The notes below the pieces were generated by a model. That model was not told the origin of the DNA. It did not search any database and worked only from the letters and a program-made list of their open reading frames with translations. This document shows positions 17,069 to 26,273 of a stretch of DNA of 64,000 nucleotides, piece after piece. The position numbers and the translations under genes are program-made. The stretch's first letter is position 1; every line of letters begins with the position of its first letter. Origin of the DNA: Betaproteobacteria bacterium (GTDB taxonomy: Bacteria; Pseudomonadota; Gammaproteobacteria; Burkholderiales; Rhodocyclaceae); contig WQYQ01000010.1 of NCBI GenBank assembly GCA_009781175.1, positions 1-64,000 on the forward strand. Reading direction: 5' to 3'.

Positions 17069-17150
17069 TCTGGCGTGAGCGCTGATCGGCCCAGCAGCCT
17101 CGCTCACGCGTAGTTGGCCCGCACTCACAGCAAGATTATGCACAGGTCCT
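17066..17150. repeat. Degenerate copy of the dispersed palindromic repeat
   Basis: The right end (CACAGCAAGATTATGCACAGGTCCT, 17126-17150) closely matches the right arms of the copies at 21585 and 58164. The left arm beginning at the fis stop codon (TAATCTGGCGTGAGCGCTG) is eroded. Inside, CGTGAGCG and CGCTCACG can form an 8-bp stem. It fills most of the fis-purH gap. Confidence 0.5.
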
Positions 17151-17185
17151 AAAAAAGCCGATCCGCTTTCACAAGGCAATCAAAC

Positions 17186-18775
17186 ATGACAGTTACTCAA
17201 GCTCTCCTGAGCGTTTCCGACAAACGAGGCATCGTCGAATTCGCGCGCGAACTGCACGCCCTCGGCATTACCCTGCTTTCGACCGGCGGCACGGCCAAGG
17301 CGCTGCGCGACGCGGGCCTCCCCGTGACCGACGTCGGCGATTACACCGGCTTCCCGGAAATGCTTGATGGCCGCGTCAAGACCCTGCATCCGAAAGTGCA
17401 CGGCGGCATTCTGGCGCGCCGCGATCTGGCCGAGCATCTCGACACACTCGCCGCGCACAGCATTCCGCGCATCGATCTGGTCGTCGTCAACCTCTATCCG
17501 TTCCAGGCCACAGTCGCCAAGCCCGGCTGCACGCTTGAAGAAGCCATCGAGAATATCGACATCGGCGGCCCGACAATGGTGCGCGCCGCCGCGAAGAACC
17601 ACGGCACTGAGGCCGGCGGCGTCGGCATCGTGACCGACCCGGCCGACTATGCGGCGATCGTCGCCGAACTCAAGGCGAACAAAAACGCGCTGAGCTACAA
17701 AACCCGCTTCGAACTCGCACGCAAGGCTTTCACGCATACCGCGCGTTATGACAGCGCGATCTCCAACTGGCTTACCGCGGTCGACGCCGACAAGCTCGCG
17801 CCTACCGAAACACCGGTCCGCGCGGAATACCCGAGCCGGCTTCAGTTTGCCTTCGACAAGGTGCAGGAAATGCGCTACGGCGAAAACCCGCACCAAAGCG
17901 CCGCCTTTTACCGCGAACCGGGCAGCGCGCCGGGCAGCATCGCGGACTACCGGCAGTTGCAGGGCAAGGAGCTTTCGTACAACAACATCGCCGATGCCGA
18001 CGCGGCCTGGGAATGCGTCAAAGCGTTCGACACCACGGCCTGCGTCATCATCAAACATGCCAACCCGTGCGGCGTGGCGCTTGGCGCGAATGCGGAAGAA
18101 GCGTATCGCAAAGCCTTCCAAACCGATCCGACCTCGGCCTTCGGCGGCATCATCGCCTTCAATGCCAGCGTGGATGCCGCAACGGCCAAGGCGGTTTCCG
18201 CCCAGTTCCTCGAAGTATTGATCGCACCCGAGTACACGCCTGAGGCGCTCAGCGTGCTCGCCGCAAAGCAAAACGTGCGCGTGCTGACTTGCGCGCTAGG
18301 CCGGCTCGCGCAGCTCGACTTCAAACGCGTGGGCGGCGGCCTGCTCGTGCAAAGCCACGACGATGCAACAATTACCCGCGCACAGCTCAAGGTTGTCACA
18401 CGCCGCGCACCGAGCGAGCAGGAATGGAACGATCTGCTGTTCGCCTGGCGCGTCGCGAAGTATGTGAAGTCGAACGCCATTGTCTATTGTAAAGACGGCA
18501 TGACGATCGGAGTCGGAGCAGGTCAGATGAGCCGCGTCGATTCGGCCCGCATCGCGAAAGTCAAAGCCGAGAACGCGGGTTTATCGATCGTCGGCACGGC
18601 CGCCGCGTCGGATGCGTTTTTCCCGTTCCGTGACGGTCTCGATGTGCTGGCGCAAGCCGGCGCAACGGCCGTGATTCAGCCGGGCGGCTCAGTGCGCGAC
18701 AGCGAAGTCATCAATGCGGCAGACGAACAAAACATCGCAATGGTATTTACCGGCTTCCGTCACTTCCGCCACTGA
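17186..18775 (+). CDS. purH: Bifunctional AICAR transformylase/IMP cyclohydrolase
   Basis: The 529-residue enzyme carries out the last two steps of IMP synthesis. The N-terminal MGS-like IMP cyclohydrolase domain (about 1-200) includes STGGTAKAL and [15 protein letters not shown]. The C-terminal transformylase domain contains the NPHQSAAFY block and [11 protein letters not shown]. Length is normal. It begins a purH-pagP-purD-hemF run with very short or negative gaps. Confidence 0.97.
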   Translation: MTVTQALLSVSDKRGIVEFARELHALGITLLSTGGTAKALRDAGLPVTDVGDYTGFPEMLDGRVKTLHPKVHGGILARRDLAEHLDTLAAHSIPRIDLVVVNLYPFQATVAKPGCTLEEAIENIDIGGPTMVRAAAKNHGTEAGGVGIVTDPADYAAIVAELKANKNALSYKTRFELARKAFTHTARYDSAISNWLTAVDADKLAPTETPVRAEYPSRLQFAFDKVQEMRYGENPHQSAAFYREPGSAPGSIADYRQLQGKELSYNNIADADAAWECVKAFDTTACVIIKHANPCGVALGANAEEAYRKAFQTDPTSAFGGIIAFNASVDAATAKAVSAQFLEVLIAPEYTPEALSVLAAKQNVRVLTCALGRLAQLDFKRVGGGLLVQSHDDATITRAQLKVVTRRAPSEQEWNDLLFAWRVAKYVKSNAIVYCKDGMTIGVGAGQMSRVDSARIAKVKAENAGLSIVGTAAASDAFFPFRDGLDVLAQAGATAVIQPGGSVRDSEVINAADEQNIAMVFTGFRHFRH

Positions 18776-18790
18776 ACTGGAGCGTGTCCG

Positions 18791-19408
18791 ATGCTGCAAC
18801 TGTGCAAGCAAGCCTTATACGGCTTGCCTGGGGTGTTTTTGTGTTTCTTCGCGCATGCCCAGGAAACGCCGCTTGATTCGACGAGCACAACGACCGATGC
18901 ACCGTGGTATGCCAGCGCCTGGAACACTGCCGTCGCCAGAACGACGGATATCGTCACAAACGGAGGCTGGGATTTCTATCAGCCCGTACGGACCTATCAC
19001 ATGCCGTTCGCCTACACGGCCGAGCAGCGCGACAGATACAACGACGTCCCGCTGCCGGGTTTCGGCATCGGACGTGGCAAGTTTCTCGACAACGGCAACT
19101 GGGAAGGCATCTACGCGATGGGTTTTCGCGACTCCAATAGCAAGCCTTCCTGGATGGCCGGTTACGCTTACCGCTGGCTGTGGGATGCGCCGTCGATCAA
19201 CGCCCACTACGGCGTTGGCGCCACGGCATTTCTGATGTCGCGCGAAGACTATTTCGACTATTTCCCATTTCCAGCCATATTGCCCATGGTTACGCTCGGC
19301 TTCCGCAATGTTTCCTTCGAGGCCACCTATGTCCCTGGCAAAAGAGGCAACGGCAACGTGCTCTTCATGTGGCTAAAACTCGAAGAAAAGGAAAGACCCC
19401 ATCTATGA
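18791..19408 (+). CDS. pagP: Lipid A palmitoyltransferase PagP
   Basis: The 205-residue protein has a Sec signal (about 1-23, ending AHA) followed by an eight-stranded outer-membrane barrel. Family blocks include TYHMPFAYT (with the active-site His), FGIGRGKFLDNGNWEGIYAM, FRDSNSKPSW and the C-terminal GNGNVLFMWLK. PagP transfers palmitate from phospholipid to lipid A in the outer leaflet. GGAG lies upstream of the ATG. The gene sits 15 bases after purH and overlaps purD by four bases, so it is embedded in a purine operon. Confidence 0.88.
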   Translation: MLQLCKQALYGLPGVFLCFFAHAQETPLDSTSTTTDAPWYASAWNTAVARTTDIVTNGGWDFYQPVRTYHMPFAYTAEQRDRYNDVPLPGFGIGRGKFLDNGNWEGIYAMGFRDSNSKPSWMAGYAYRWLWDAPSINAHYGVGATAFLMSREDYFDYFPFPAILPMVTLGFRNVSFEATYVPGKRGNGNVLFMWLKLEEKERPHL

Positions 19409-20673
19409 AACTGCTCGTTATCGGCTCCGGTGGCCGCGAACATGCATTGGCCTGGAGGCTCGCCCAGTCACCGCGCATCCAGAAAATATTCGTGGCGCCC
19501 GGCAATGCTGGAACAGCGCAAACGCTGGGTATCGAAAACGCGCCGATCACAGCGATTCCGACCTTGATCGAATTCGTTAAACGCGAAGACATCGCGCTCA
19601 CGATCGTCGGCCCGGAAGCGCCTTTGGCCGCCGGCATCGTCGATGCCTTCCGCGCCGAGGGCCTGCAAATATTCGGCCCGACGCAAGCCGCGGCGCAGCT
19701 TGAATCCTCCAAGGATTTCGCCAAGCAGTTTCTCGTCCGCCACAATATTCCGACGGCGAAATACAAAACTTTCAGCGACGCCGCCACGGCACATGCTTAT
19801 GTAGACGCTGAGGGCGCGCCCATCGTCATCAAGGCGGACGGACTCGCGGCTGGCAAGGGCGTCGTCGTCGCCATGACATCCGACGCAGCGCACGCCGCGA
19901 TCGACATGATGCTCGTCGGCAATAAGATGGGCGACGCCGGCGCACGTGTCGTCATTGAAGAATTCATGCAAGGCGAAGAGGCCAGTTTCATCGTCATGGC
20001 CGATGGCAAACACGCGCTCGCGCTTGCCACAAGCCAGGATCACAAACGGCTTTTCGACGGTGACCAAGGCCCGAATACCGGCGGCATGGGCGCCTACTCC
20101 CCCGCCTCGGTTGTCACGCCGAAAGTCCATGCGCGCGTAATGCGCGAAATCATCCAACCCACGCTCACCGGCATGGCCGCCGAAGGCTATCCTTATACCG
20201 GCTTTCTCTATGCGGGATTGATGATCGACGCCGCAGGCGCGCCGCGCGTCGTCGAATTCAATTGCCGTATGGGCGACCCAGAAACCCAGCCGATCATGGC
20301 GCGGCTCAAGAGCGATCTCGTCGACCTCGTCGAAGCCGCACTCGCCGGCAAACTCGACAGCGCCGAAGCCGAATGGGATCGCCGCGTGGCGCTCGGTGTC
20401 GTGCTCGCAGCAAGCGGCTATCCCGATGATCCGCGCAAGGGCGACCTCATCAGCGGGCTCGAACACAAGTCGGAAGACGTACAGGTTTTCCACGCCGGCA
20501 CCACGCTTGCCGATGGCAAGGTCAGAACGTCCGGCGGCCGCGTGCTGTGCGTCACCGCGCTAGGCGATTCGGTTCGCACGACGCAAGCCAAAGCCTACGA
20601 TGCGATCGCGAAGATCCATTTCGACGGCATGCAATACCGCAAAGACATTGGACACCGCGCCATCAAACGATGA
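19405..20673 (+). CDS. purD: Phosphoribosylamine-glycine ligase
   Basis: The 422-residue ATP-grasp enzyme makes GAR, the second step of purine synthesis. Recognisable blocks are [14 protein letters not shown] at the N-terminus, [29 protein letters not shown], the [20 protein letters not shown] signature and [12 protein letters not shown]. The ATG is chosen because it overlaps the pagP stop (ATGA) and gives the family N-terminus. The longer open frame upstream runs through pagP in another frame. The stop overlaps hemF by four bases. Confidence 0.97.
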   Translation: MKLLVIGSGGREHALAWRLAQSPRIQKIFVAPGNAGTAQTLGIENAPITAIPTLIEFVKREDIALTIVGPEAPLAAGIVDAFRAEGLQIFGPTQAAAQLESSKDFAKQFLVRHNIPTAKYKTFSDAATAHAYVDAEGAPIVIKADGLAAGKGVVVAMTSDAAHAAIDMMLVGNKMGDAGARVVIEEFMQGEEASFIVMADGKHALALATSQDHKRLFDGDQGPNTGGMGAYSPASVVTPKVHARVMREIIQPTLTGMAAEGYPYTGFLYAGLMIDAAGAPRVVEFNCRMGDPETQPIMARLKSDLVDLVEAALAGKLDSAEAEWDRRVALGVVLAASGYPDDPRKGDLISGLEHKSEDVQVFHAGTTLADGKVRTSGGRVLCVTALGDSVRTTQAKAYDAIAKIHFDGMQYRKDIGHRAIKR

Positions 20674-21584
20674 AACCCGACGCCTCCCTAGTTAAAAATT
20701 TCCTGCTCGCGCTGCAACGCGCCATCGTCGCCCAACTCGAAGCGCTCGACGGCGGCAGCGCATTCCGCATCGACGAATGGCGCCGGCCAACCGGCGGCGG
20801 CGGAAAAACAGCCTTGATCGAAGGCGGCGCGCTCTTCGAACGCGGCGGCGTTGCGTTCTCGCATGTCATGGGCGAACGCATGCCCCCGTCGGCCACGGCG
20901 CATCGGCCCGAACTGGCCGGCGCGAAGTGGGAAGCGATGGGCGTCTCACTCGTTATGCATCCCGAAAACCCTTACTGTCCGACCGCGCACATGAATGTGC
21001 GCTTCTTCATCGCCTACCCCGAAACGGGCGAGCCGGTCTGGTGGTTCGGCGGCGGCATGGACTTGACGCCCTATTACGGCTTCGAGGAAGACGCGCGCCA
21101 TTTTCATCGCGTTTGCCGCACTGCGCTCGCCCCTTTCGGTGGCGTGGAGTATCCGCGTTACAAAGCCTGGTGTGACGAATACTTCTTCCTCAAACACCGC
21201 AACGAAGCGCGCGGCGTCGGCGGAATTTTTTTCGACGATCTCAATGAAGGCGGCTTCGAACGCTGCTTCGCGCTGATGCGCTCGGTCGGCGAAGCCTTCA
21301 CCACCGCCTACGCGCCGCTGCTGGAACGACGGCGCACCCGGCCCTGGGGCGAACGCGAACGCGATTTCCAATGCTACCGGCGCGGCCGCTATGTCGAATT
21401 CAATCTCGTCTGGGATCGCGGCACGCTCTTCGGCCTGCAATCCGGCGGGCGCACCGAATCGATCCTGATGTCGCTGCCGCCGCTCGTCAAATGGCGCTAC
21501 GACTGGCAGCCCGAGTCCGGCAGCGCCGAAGCACGGCTGTATGAAGTTTTCCTCAAACCGCGCGATTGGGTAAACGAGGCTTGA
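20670..21584 (+). CDS. hemF: Oxygen-dependent coproporphyrinogen III oxidase
   Basis: The 304-residue enzyme converts coproporphyrinogen III to protoporphyrinogen IX using O2. Visible family motifs are [47 protein letters not shown] and [18 protein letters not shown]. It overlaps purD by four bases and is followed at once by a palindromic repeat starting at the base after its stop. The rest of the heme pathway visible here (hemCDXY, hemA) is at other sites in the window. Confidence 0.97.
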   Translation: MKPDASLVKNFLLALQRAIVAQLEALDGGSAFRIDEWRRPTGGGGKTALIEGGALFERGGVAFSHVMGERMPPSATAHRPELAGAKWEAMGVSLVMHPENPYCPTAHMNVRFFIAYPETGEPVWWFGGGMDLTPYYGFEEDARHFHRVCRTALAPFGGVEYPRYKAWCDEYFFLKHRNEARGVGGIFFDDLNEGGFERCFALMRSVGEAFTTAYAPLLERRRTRPWGERERDFQCYRRGRYVEFNLVWDRGTLFGLQSGGRTESILMSLPPLVKWRYDWQPESGSAEARLYEVFLKPRDWVNEA

Positions 21585-21726
21585 GAACCTGTTTAAAATC
21601 TGTCGCGAGAGGCTGTCAGCGGGGCGAAGAGCAGCGCAGGAACCGCAGTTTATGAGTGATAAATGAGGATTCCGAGCAGCGCATGAGCCCCGATCACAGC
21701 CTCGCAGCAAGATTACAAACATGTTC
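21585..21726. repeat. Long dispersed palindromic repeat, full-length copy
   Basis: A 142-bp imperfect palindrome. The outer left arm (from GAACCTGTTTAAAATCTG, 21585) and the outer right arm (ending AAGATTACAAACATGTTC, 21726) match over about 40 bases with few mismatches. The arms contain GAGGCTGT and its complement ACAGCCTC. The core carries a second, weaker inverted repeat. It lacks coding capacity and begins immediately after the hemF stop. Related copies occur at 17066, 25477 and 58164. Confidence 0.75.
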
Positions 21727-21752
21727 TGAGCACGAGAATCGCAGTCTGTGCA

Positions 21753-21758
21753 TATAAT
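21753..21758 (+). promoter_or_regulatory. Perfect -10 box for the argD leader
   Basis: TATAAT at 21753-21758, six bases before an ATG (21765). A start seven bases after the box would coincide with the A of this ATG, giving a leaderless leader-peptide mRNA. No convincing -35 is present at 16-18 bases upstream. Confidence 0.55.
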
Positions 21759-21764
21759 CTCCCC

Positions 21765-21863
21765 ATGAATTTTTCCAGCCTGTTCCAATCCCGACGTCGC
21801 TGCTCTACCGTCCGCGCTTTGCGCGGTCCGTTCGCGCGCGTCCGTCCTGCAGGAATGAGCTAA
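21765..21863 (+). CDS. Candidate arginine leader peptide of argD (32 aa)
   Basis: An ATG-to-TAA frame of 32 codons encodes MNFSSLFQS, then RRRCS, then five-spaced further arginines up to RVRPAGMS. Seven of 32 residues are Arg, three of them consecutive (codons CGA CGT CGC at 21792-21800). It lies between a perfect TATAAT and a strong terminator hairpin and ends 90 bases before argD, an arginine biosynthesis gene. The layout matches classic amino-acid attenuators. The stalled-ribosome position would cover the left arm of the hairpin at 21812-21826. This is an inference from layout; no homologue is known to me. Confidence 0.55.
   Translation: MNFSSLFQSRRRCSTVRALRGPFARVRPAGMS
21812..21826 (+). 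promoter_or_regulatory. Hairpin competing with the antiterminator (attenuator)
   Basis: CCGCGC (21812-21817), TTT loop, GCGCGG (21821-21826). Its right arm plus the next bases (CGCGGTCC, 21822-21829) can instead pair with the terminator's left arm GGCCGCG (21895-21901) through seven pairs and one bulged U. The hairpin and that pairing exclude one another. Confidence 0.45.
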
Positions 21864-21890
21864 ACAATCCAGCCATCCAGGATTTCCCAG

Positions 21891-21919
21891 AAAAGGCCGC
21901 GAGCAATCGCGGCCTTTTT
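21891..21919 (+). terminator. Intrinsic terminator/attenuator upstream of argD
   Basis: GGCCGCGA (21895-21902), GCAA loop, TCGCGGCC (21907-21914), followed by TTTTTG and flanked by AAAA/TTTT. It is strong and lies after the leader peptide but before the argD ribosome site, so it must be read through for argD expression. Confidence 0.8.
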
Positions 21920-21953
21920 GTTTTTTCGCCCCCTTGAAAGGAGCCATCGCATC

Positions 21954-23120
21954 ATGAACGTCCCAATCAAAAGCTATCTCATGGACACCACCGCCCGCCC
22001 GGAAATCATCATGATGTGCGGCGAAGGCTCCTGGCTGTGGGATAGCGACGGACGGCGCTACCTCGACTTCGTTCAGGGTTGGGCCGTCAACTGTCTCGGC
22101 CACAGCCATCCGGCCATCATCAATGCGCTCACGACTCAGGCGCGCCAGCTCATCAGCACGAGCCCGGCTTTCTACAACGTCCCGGCGCTGGCGCTCGCGG
22201 AACGGCTCGCCACACTCTCGGGACTCGCGAGCGTGTTTCTCTGCTCGACCGGAGCCGAGGCCAACGAAGGCGCGATCAAGCTGGCGCGAAAATTCGGACA
22301 GATTCACCGCAATGGCGCATGGAAGATCATCACTTTCGAAAACGGTTTCCACGGCCGCACACTGGCGACCATGTCGGCAACCGGCAAGCCTGGCTGGGAC
22401 ACACGCTTCGCACCGCAGGTAAGCGGTTTTCCGAAGGCGAATTACAACGACCTCGCTTCGGTCGAAGCGCTGATCGACAGCACAACGGTCGCCGTCATGC
22501 TCGAACCGATTCAGGGCGAAGCCGGCGTCATTCCCGCCGAGCGCAGCTTCCTGCAAGACTTGCGCGCGCTCTGCGACCGCCATGGGCTGCTGCTGATCCT
22601 CGACGAGGTTCAAACCGGCGTCGGCCGGACCGGCAGCGTTTTTGCCTTTGAAACAGCCGGCATCCGGCCCGACATCCTGAGCCTCGCCAAAGGTCTCGGC
22701 GGCGGCGTCCCGCTCGCGGCGCTGATCGCCAATGAAAAGGCCAACTGTTTCGCGCACGGCGACCAGGGCGGCACTTACACAGGCAATCCCTTGATGGCGG
22801 CGGTCGGGCTCGCGGTGCTCGAAATCGTTGCGGCGCCCGCGTTCCTTAGCGAAGTCCAGGCGCGCGGCGAAGCCTTGCGCCAAGGGCTGACGGCGCTGTC
22901 GGCAAAACACGGACTCGGCGAAGTCCGCGGCGCAGGACTGTTGCTCGCGCTTTCACTCGGAGCACGCCAGGATGCGGCGCAAATCGTGGAACGCGCACGA
23001 GAAAATGGCTTGCTGCTCAACGCGCCACGGCCAGACAGCCTGCGCTTCATGCCCGCGCTCAATGTCAGCAAGGATGAAATAGCGCTGATGCTGGAATTGC
23101 TCGAACAAGCCCTAGCCTGA
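21954..23120 (+). CDS. argD: Acetylornithine aminotransferase (class III)
   Basis: The 388-residue PLP enzyme interconverts N-acetylornithine and N-acetylglutamate semialdehyde, and in many bacteria also serves succinyl-diaminopimelate in lysine synthesis. Markers are [43 protein letters not shown], and the PLP lysine in [23 protein letters not shown] ten bases upstream sets the start at 21954; an in-frame ATG at 21918 falls in the terminator U-tract. The gene stands alone behind the candidate arginine attenuator and converges on hemY. Confidence 0.93.
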   Translation: MNVPIKSYLMDTTARPEIIMMCGEGSWLWDSDGRRYLDFVQGWAVNCLGHSHPAIINALTTQARQLISTSPAFYNVPALALAERLATLSGLASVFLCSTGAEANEGAIKLARKFGQIHRNGAWKIITFENGFHGRTLATMSATGKPGWDTRFAPQVSGFPKANYNDLASVEALIDSTTVAVMLEPIQGEAGVIPAERSFLQDLRALCDRHGLLLILDEVQTGVGRTGSVFAFETAGIRPDILSLAKGLGGGVPLAALIANEKANCFAHGDQGGTYTGNPLMAAVGLAVLEIVAAPAFLSEVQARGEALRQGLTALSAKHGLGEVRGAGLLLALSLGARQDAAQIVERARENGLLLNAPRPDSLRFMPALNVSKDEIALMLELLEQALA

Positions 23121-23172
23121 AAGAGCGAATCGGTGGGGCGGAGAAATCCGCCTCGTCCAAAGTGATATTGAA

Positions 23173-24366
23173 CTAACGCAGCGCGCCGACTTCGGCCTCT
23201 TCCGTCTCGGCCGCCAGCCGGAAATGGCGCAAGGCCAGCTCTTCGCGCCCAAGCCGCTCGCCGAGCCGCGCAAGCTCCAGATGCGCAACCCGCGATGGTG
23301 CGATCGACAACGAAGCTTCAAAGTAACTCTGCGCCTTGCCCCAAAGCTGCTGCTGCACACACAGGCGCCCCAATGCGAGCAGGAGCCGCCCATCCTCGCG
23401 ATGCGAACCCAGCCAGCGTTCGGCTTCGGCGATCCGCTCGACCACCGCGCCACCTTCGATACGACCAAAAAGTTCAGCAAGCTGCGAATCCCATTGCATG
23501 TCGAGCACATGGGAAATCGCCTCCGCCGCCAAATTGGCCTCGCCCACGGCGTTGAGTAAAGGCACGGCGCCACGCACCAGGCTGCCGTCCTCGCGTTCGG
23601 CCTTGGGAATCGACTCCCAATAGCGGGTCAGCGCCGACACGTCACCTTCGCATTCGTGCAGGTTTCCCATATGCGCTCGGCGCAAAAGCGGCGCCGCCTG
23701 ATCGTTCGTCAGCGCGCGATGGCTGTTTAATTGGCGCGCCAGCCGCAAGACTTCGGCCCACTCGCCGCGCGCGGCCGCAACCTGCAAACTCAAGCGCAGC
23801 GCCGCGATCTGCCGTGCGCCGCCGTTGCGTAGGGTTTCGAGCCGTTCGGCGGCGACATCGAACTGACGGTCGGCAATCGCGAACTCGGCTTCGGTCATCA
23901 AACGCGCCGCACGCACTTCATCATCATGCTGGGCCGCTTTGACCAGCCATTCAGCGGCACGCGTCGATTCGCGCATCGCATGCGCTGCACGCGCCGCAAT
24001 CAGCGCGGAAAGCCCCGGCGAAGCGCCGGCTTCATAGGCGGCAACAGACTGCGCGAATGCGCGGCCGTAACGCCCTTCGAACAGAAAACGCTGCGCGTCT
24101 TTCAAAGCCTGCGCTGCGCGTTCGGCTTTTTGTTTGGCGCGAAATGCGGCAACGGCCTTCGGCAAGGCCATCGTTTTCGCCACCAGCCGTGTCGTCGCAT
24201 AGAGCGCACCGAATAGCGCGAGCAAAAGAAAACCAAGCAGGAAAAGCGAAATATGAATTCGCCACGGAGCCCAGACGAACAAGGCATAGCCTTCGTTGTA
24301 ACGCGCCGCCACGGCGAGCGCTACCGCGAAGGAAAAAGTTCCAAGCAACCAAAGCAAAGCACGCAT
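23173..24366 (-). CDS. hemY: HemY-like membrane protein of the heme operon
   Basis: The 397-residue protein has two N-terminal transmembrane segments (about 3-21 and 38-60) followed by TPR-like helical repeats, the HemY_N architecture of proteobacterial hemCDXY operons. It is not the Gram-positive protoporphyrinogen oxidase of the same name. Its role in heme metabolism is not settled; a scaffold or interaction function is usually assumed. It starts 11 bases after hemX and is the last gene of the operon. Confidence 0.9.
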   Translation of the reverse strand: MRALLWLLGTFSFAVALAVAARYNEGYALFVWAPWRIHISLFLLGFLLLALFGALYATTRLVAKTMALPKAVAAFRAKQKAERAAQALKDAQRFLFEGRYGRAFAQSVAAYEAGASPGLSALIAARAAHAMRESTRAAEWLVKAAQHDDEVRAARLMTEAEFAIADRQFDVAAERLETLRNGGARQIAALRLSLQVAAARGEWAEVLRLARQLNSHRALTNDQAAPLLRRAHMGNLHECEGDVSALTRYWESIPKAEREDGSLVRGAVPLLNAVGEANLAAEAISHVLDMQWDSQLAELFGRIEGGAVVERIAEAERWLGSHREDGRLLLALGRLCVQQQLWGKAQSYFEASLSIAPSRVAHLELARLGERLGREELALRHFRLAAETEEAEVGALR

Positions 24367-24377
24367 GGAATTCGCCC

Positions 24378-25451
24378 TCAGATGCTGCCGGCCTGCCTGG
24401 CATTGCGCAGGGCCGCCAGCGTATCGTTAAGCGTGGGCAGCTCCAGCGAGAGCCGCACCGTCTGCATTCTCCTGAGTTCCGCGACGCGTTGCGCGACATC
24501 GTGATCGGCAACATCGAAATAACGCTCCATCCACTCGGCGGCAAGCCTGGTGTCGTCACGGAACACCCGGCCATCGCGCTGCAACAAGGCCAGACGCGCG
24601 GAGAGCAAGCGCAGGCGCAAGTTTTCGCGCAGGAAAACCGCTTGCGAGGGTGAGAGCAAGGCCGGATCGGGGCGATCGAGACGTTCGACGCGGATGACTT
24701 GTTTGATTTCCGTCCAGTAGTCGCTTGCCAGGGCGCTCCACCAGCTCGGCTCCTCGGCTGCCGGAGCGGACTGGGCCGGTGCGCCCGCATTACGCCGCGC
24801 ACCGCGTTGAGCGGCCTTCGGCATATGTTCGAAAGCCAGCGGCAGCGCGTCGATGCGTTCGATCAGATTCTCAAGGCTCAAGCCGATCGAAGAAATATCC
24901 GCCATCGGCACCGCTTTGAGTTTTTCGATGTCGCGCGCAATCGATTTGCGCAGCGGCAGTAGTTGTGGACGGTCGAACCCGGATAAACGCTGCTCGGCCG
25001 ACTGCAACGCGATCAGCGCCGCCTGCACGTTACCGGCCAGTTGCAGTTGTTGCTGCGCGACGTTGAGCGCCTGCTCGATCTCCGCCAGAACCCATTCGTC
25101 ACGCGAGCGCGAAAGATCCTGGTAAAGCGCATCGAGCGCCGCACGCTGGCCTTGTGCTTCGGCCATGCGAGCCTCAACGACCGCGAGCCGACTCAACTGA
25201 GCCTCCAGGCGGTCCTGCAACTCGCGCGCCTGCGCTTTGGCGTCACGCGCCGCGGCGTCGGATTCGCCCAGCCTCTGCGCCACCTGTTGCTGCAACAGAT
25301 CGAGCCGCGTGCGGGTTTCGATCCACTGCCAGGCAAGCAGGGCCAGTGCGAAAGCGATAACGATGAAAAACGGAGCACCAAAACGCGCGCGCCATGTGCG
25401 CCGTTTTGGAGCCGCGGACGATGAAGGTTCGGAAGCAGCTTGAGGGTCCAT
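24378..25451 (-). CDS. hemX: HemX-like membrane protein of the heme operon
   Basis: The 357-residue protein has a short Ser/Pro-rich cytosolic N-terminus, one transmembrane helix (about 27-45), then a long coiled-coil-rich periplasmic part (LQQQVAQRLGES and the following residues). It is often annotated as uroporphyrinogen-III C-methyltransferase because of old naming, but no SAM-binding motif is present, so I do not assign that activity. It lies between hemD and hemY. Confidence 0.88.
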   Translation of the reverse strand: MDPQAASEPSSSAAPKRRTWRARFGAPFFIVIAFALALLAWQWIETRTRLDLLQQQVAQRLGESDAAARDAKAQARELQDRLEAQLSRLAVVEARMAEAQGQRAALDALYQDLSRSRDEWVLAEIEQALNVAQQQLQLAGNVQAALIALQSAEQRLSGFDRPQLLPLRKSIARDIEKLKAVPMADISSIGLSLENLIERIDALPLAFEHMPKAAQRGARRNAGAPAQSAPAAEEPSWWSALASDYWTEIKQVIRVERLDRPDPALLSPSQAVFLRENLRLRLLSARLALLQRDGRVFRDDTRLAAEWMERYFDVADHDVAQRVAELRRMQTVRLSLELPTLNDTLAALRNARQAGSI

Positions 25452-25476
25452 GCAGCAATAATAACCGAGGGTTCGC

Positions 25477-25511
25477 GAAGCTGTTCAGAAACTGTTGCAA
25501 GAGGCCGTCAG
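25477..25511. repeat. Partial copy of the dispersed palindromic repeat (left arm)
   Basis: GAAGCTGTTCAGAAACTGTTGC followed by AAGAGGCCGTCAG matches the left arm of the 21585 copy (GAACCTGTTTAAAATCTGTCGC, then GAGAGGCTGTCAG) with a handful of changes. It fills the hemX-hemD gap and reaches into the hemD stop codon. Confidence 0.5.
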
Positions 25512-26272
25512 TTCTCTGCGCCGTAATACATCAGCAGGCCCTGCATAAGGCCCGCATCGCCGCCCGCGGTTTCGATGACTTGAGTGAAACCGGCGTCGCT
25601 CGCCGCCACGGCGATGCGGATATGCGGCACGAACACCGGCTTGTCCCAAAAAGCGTTCAGCCCTTGCTCGCGCAAGCCTGCCGCCAGATGCCGCACGGCC
25701 TCGCTGCTGCTCAGCGTCAGCGCATCCGCGCGCTGCAGAACCGGAATATCGAGCGGCGGGAAAGTTCTTCTGTAGCACGTCACGCAACACACTCGCGCGC
25801 CGCGCGCGCGCAGTTCATCAGCCAACAACTCGCGCCCGCCATCGCCGCGCAGGATCAACACCCCTTGGCCCGCAATTCGGGCCGGCGCGAATTCGGGCAG
25901 TGCAAGCACGCCTTCGCTATCGAAGCGTTCCGCTGGCGCGAGCACCTTTGCAAACCCGGCCTCGTGTAAAGCTTTCGCGCTCCCAGGCCCAACGGTTGCG
26001 ACTTGCGGCCCGGGCGGCCAAGCCCGAAATGCCCGCACACAAGCCAGCCCATGTTCGACGGCGTTGGCGCTGACGAAGAAAGCGTAAACGAAAGCGTCGA
26101 GTTCGGCGGCCAGCGCGCGGAAGCCTTCCTGGTCCTCGACCGGCTCGATCTCGATCAAGGGCAGGTTCAAAGCCTCGCCGCCCGCCGCCTCGATTGCCGC
26201 CGACAAAGCCGCGGCCTGCCGCGCCGGGCGGGTGACGAGAATACGTTGGCCGGATAAGGGGCCCGCACTCAT
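25508..26272 (-). CDS. hemD: Uroporphyrinogen-III synthase
   Basis: The 254-residue enzyme cyclises hydroxymethylbilane with inversion of ring D. The N-terminus SGQRILVTRPARQA and the central FVSANAVEHGL block are typical of this weakly conserved family. The ATG at 26270-26272 is one base after the hemC stop and gives the family N-terminus. A 63-residue longer open frame overlaps hemC and is rejected. The hemC-hemD pairing supports the call. Confidence 0.92.
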   Translation of the reverse strand: MSAGPLSGQRILVTRPARQAAALSAAIEAAGGEALNLPLIEIEPVEDQEGFRALAAELDAFVYAFFVSANAVEHGLACVRAFRAWPPGPQVATVGPGSAKALHEAGFAKVLAPAERFDSEGVLALPEFAPARIAGQGVLILRGDGGRELLADELRARGARVCCVTCYRRTFPPLDIPVLQRADALTLSSSEAVRHLAAGLREQGLNAFWDKPVFVPHIRIAVAASDAGFTQVIETAGGDAGLMQGLLMYYGAEN

Positions 26273-26273
26273 C

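Noticed and set aside
21918..21953. An upstream ATG for argD at 21918
   Set aside because: It lies in the terminator U-tract; the ATG at 21954 has GAAAGGAG in position and matches the family start.
20946..22910. A 654-codon open frame on the minus strand across hemF, the intergenic region and argD
   Set aside because: It is antisense to two well-supported enzymes and has the Arg/Ala/Gly/Asp-rich composition of shadow frames in GC-rich DNA; no family motif is visible.
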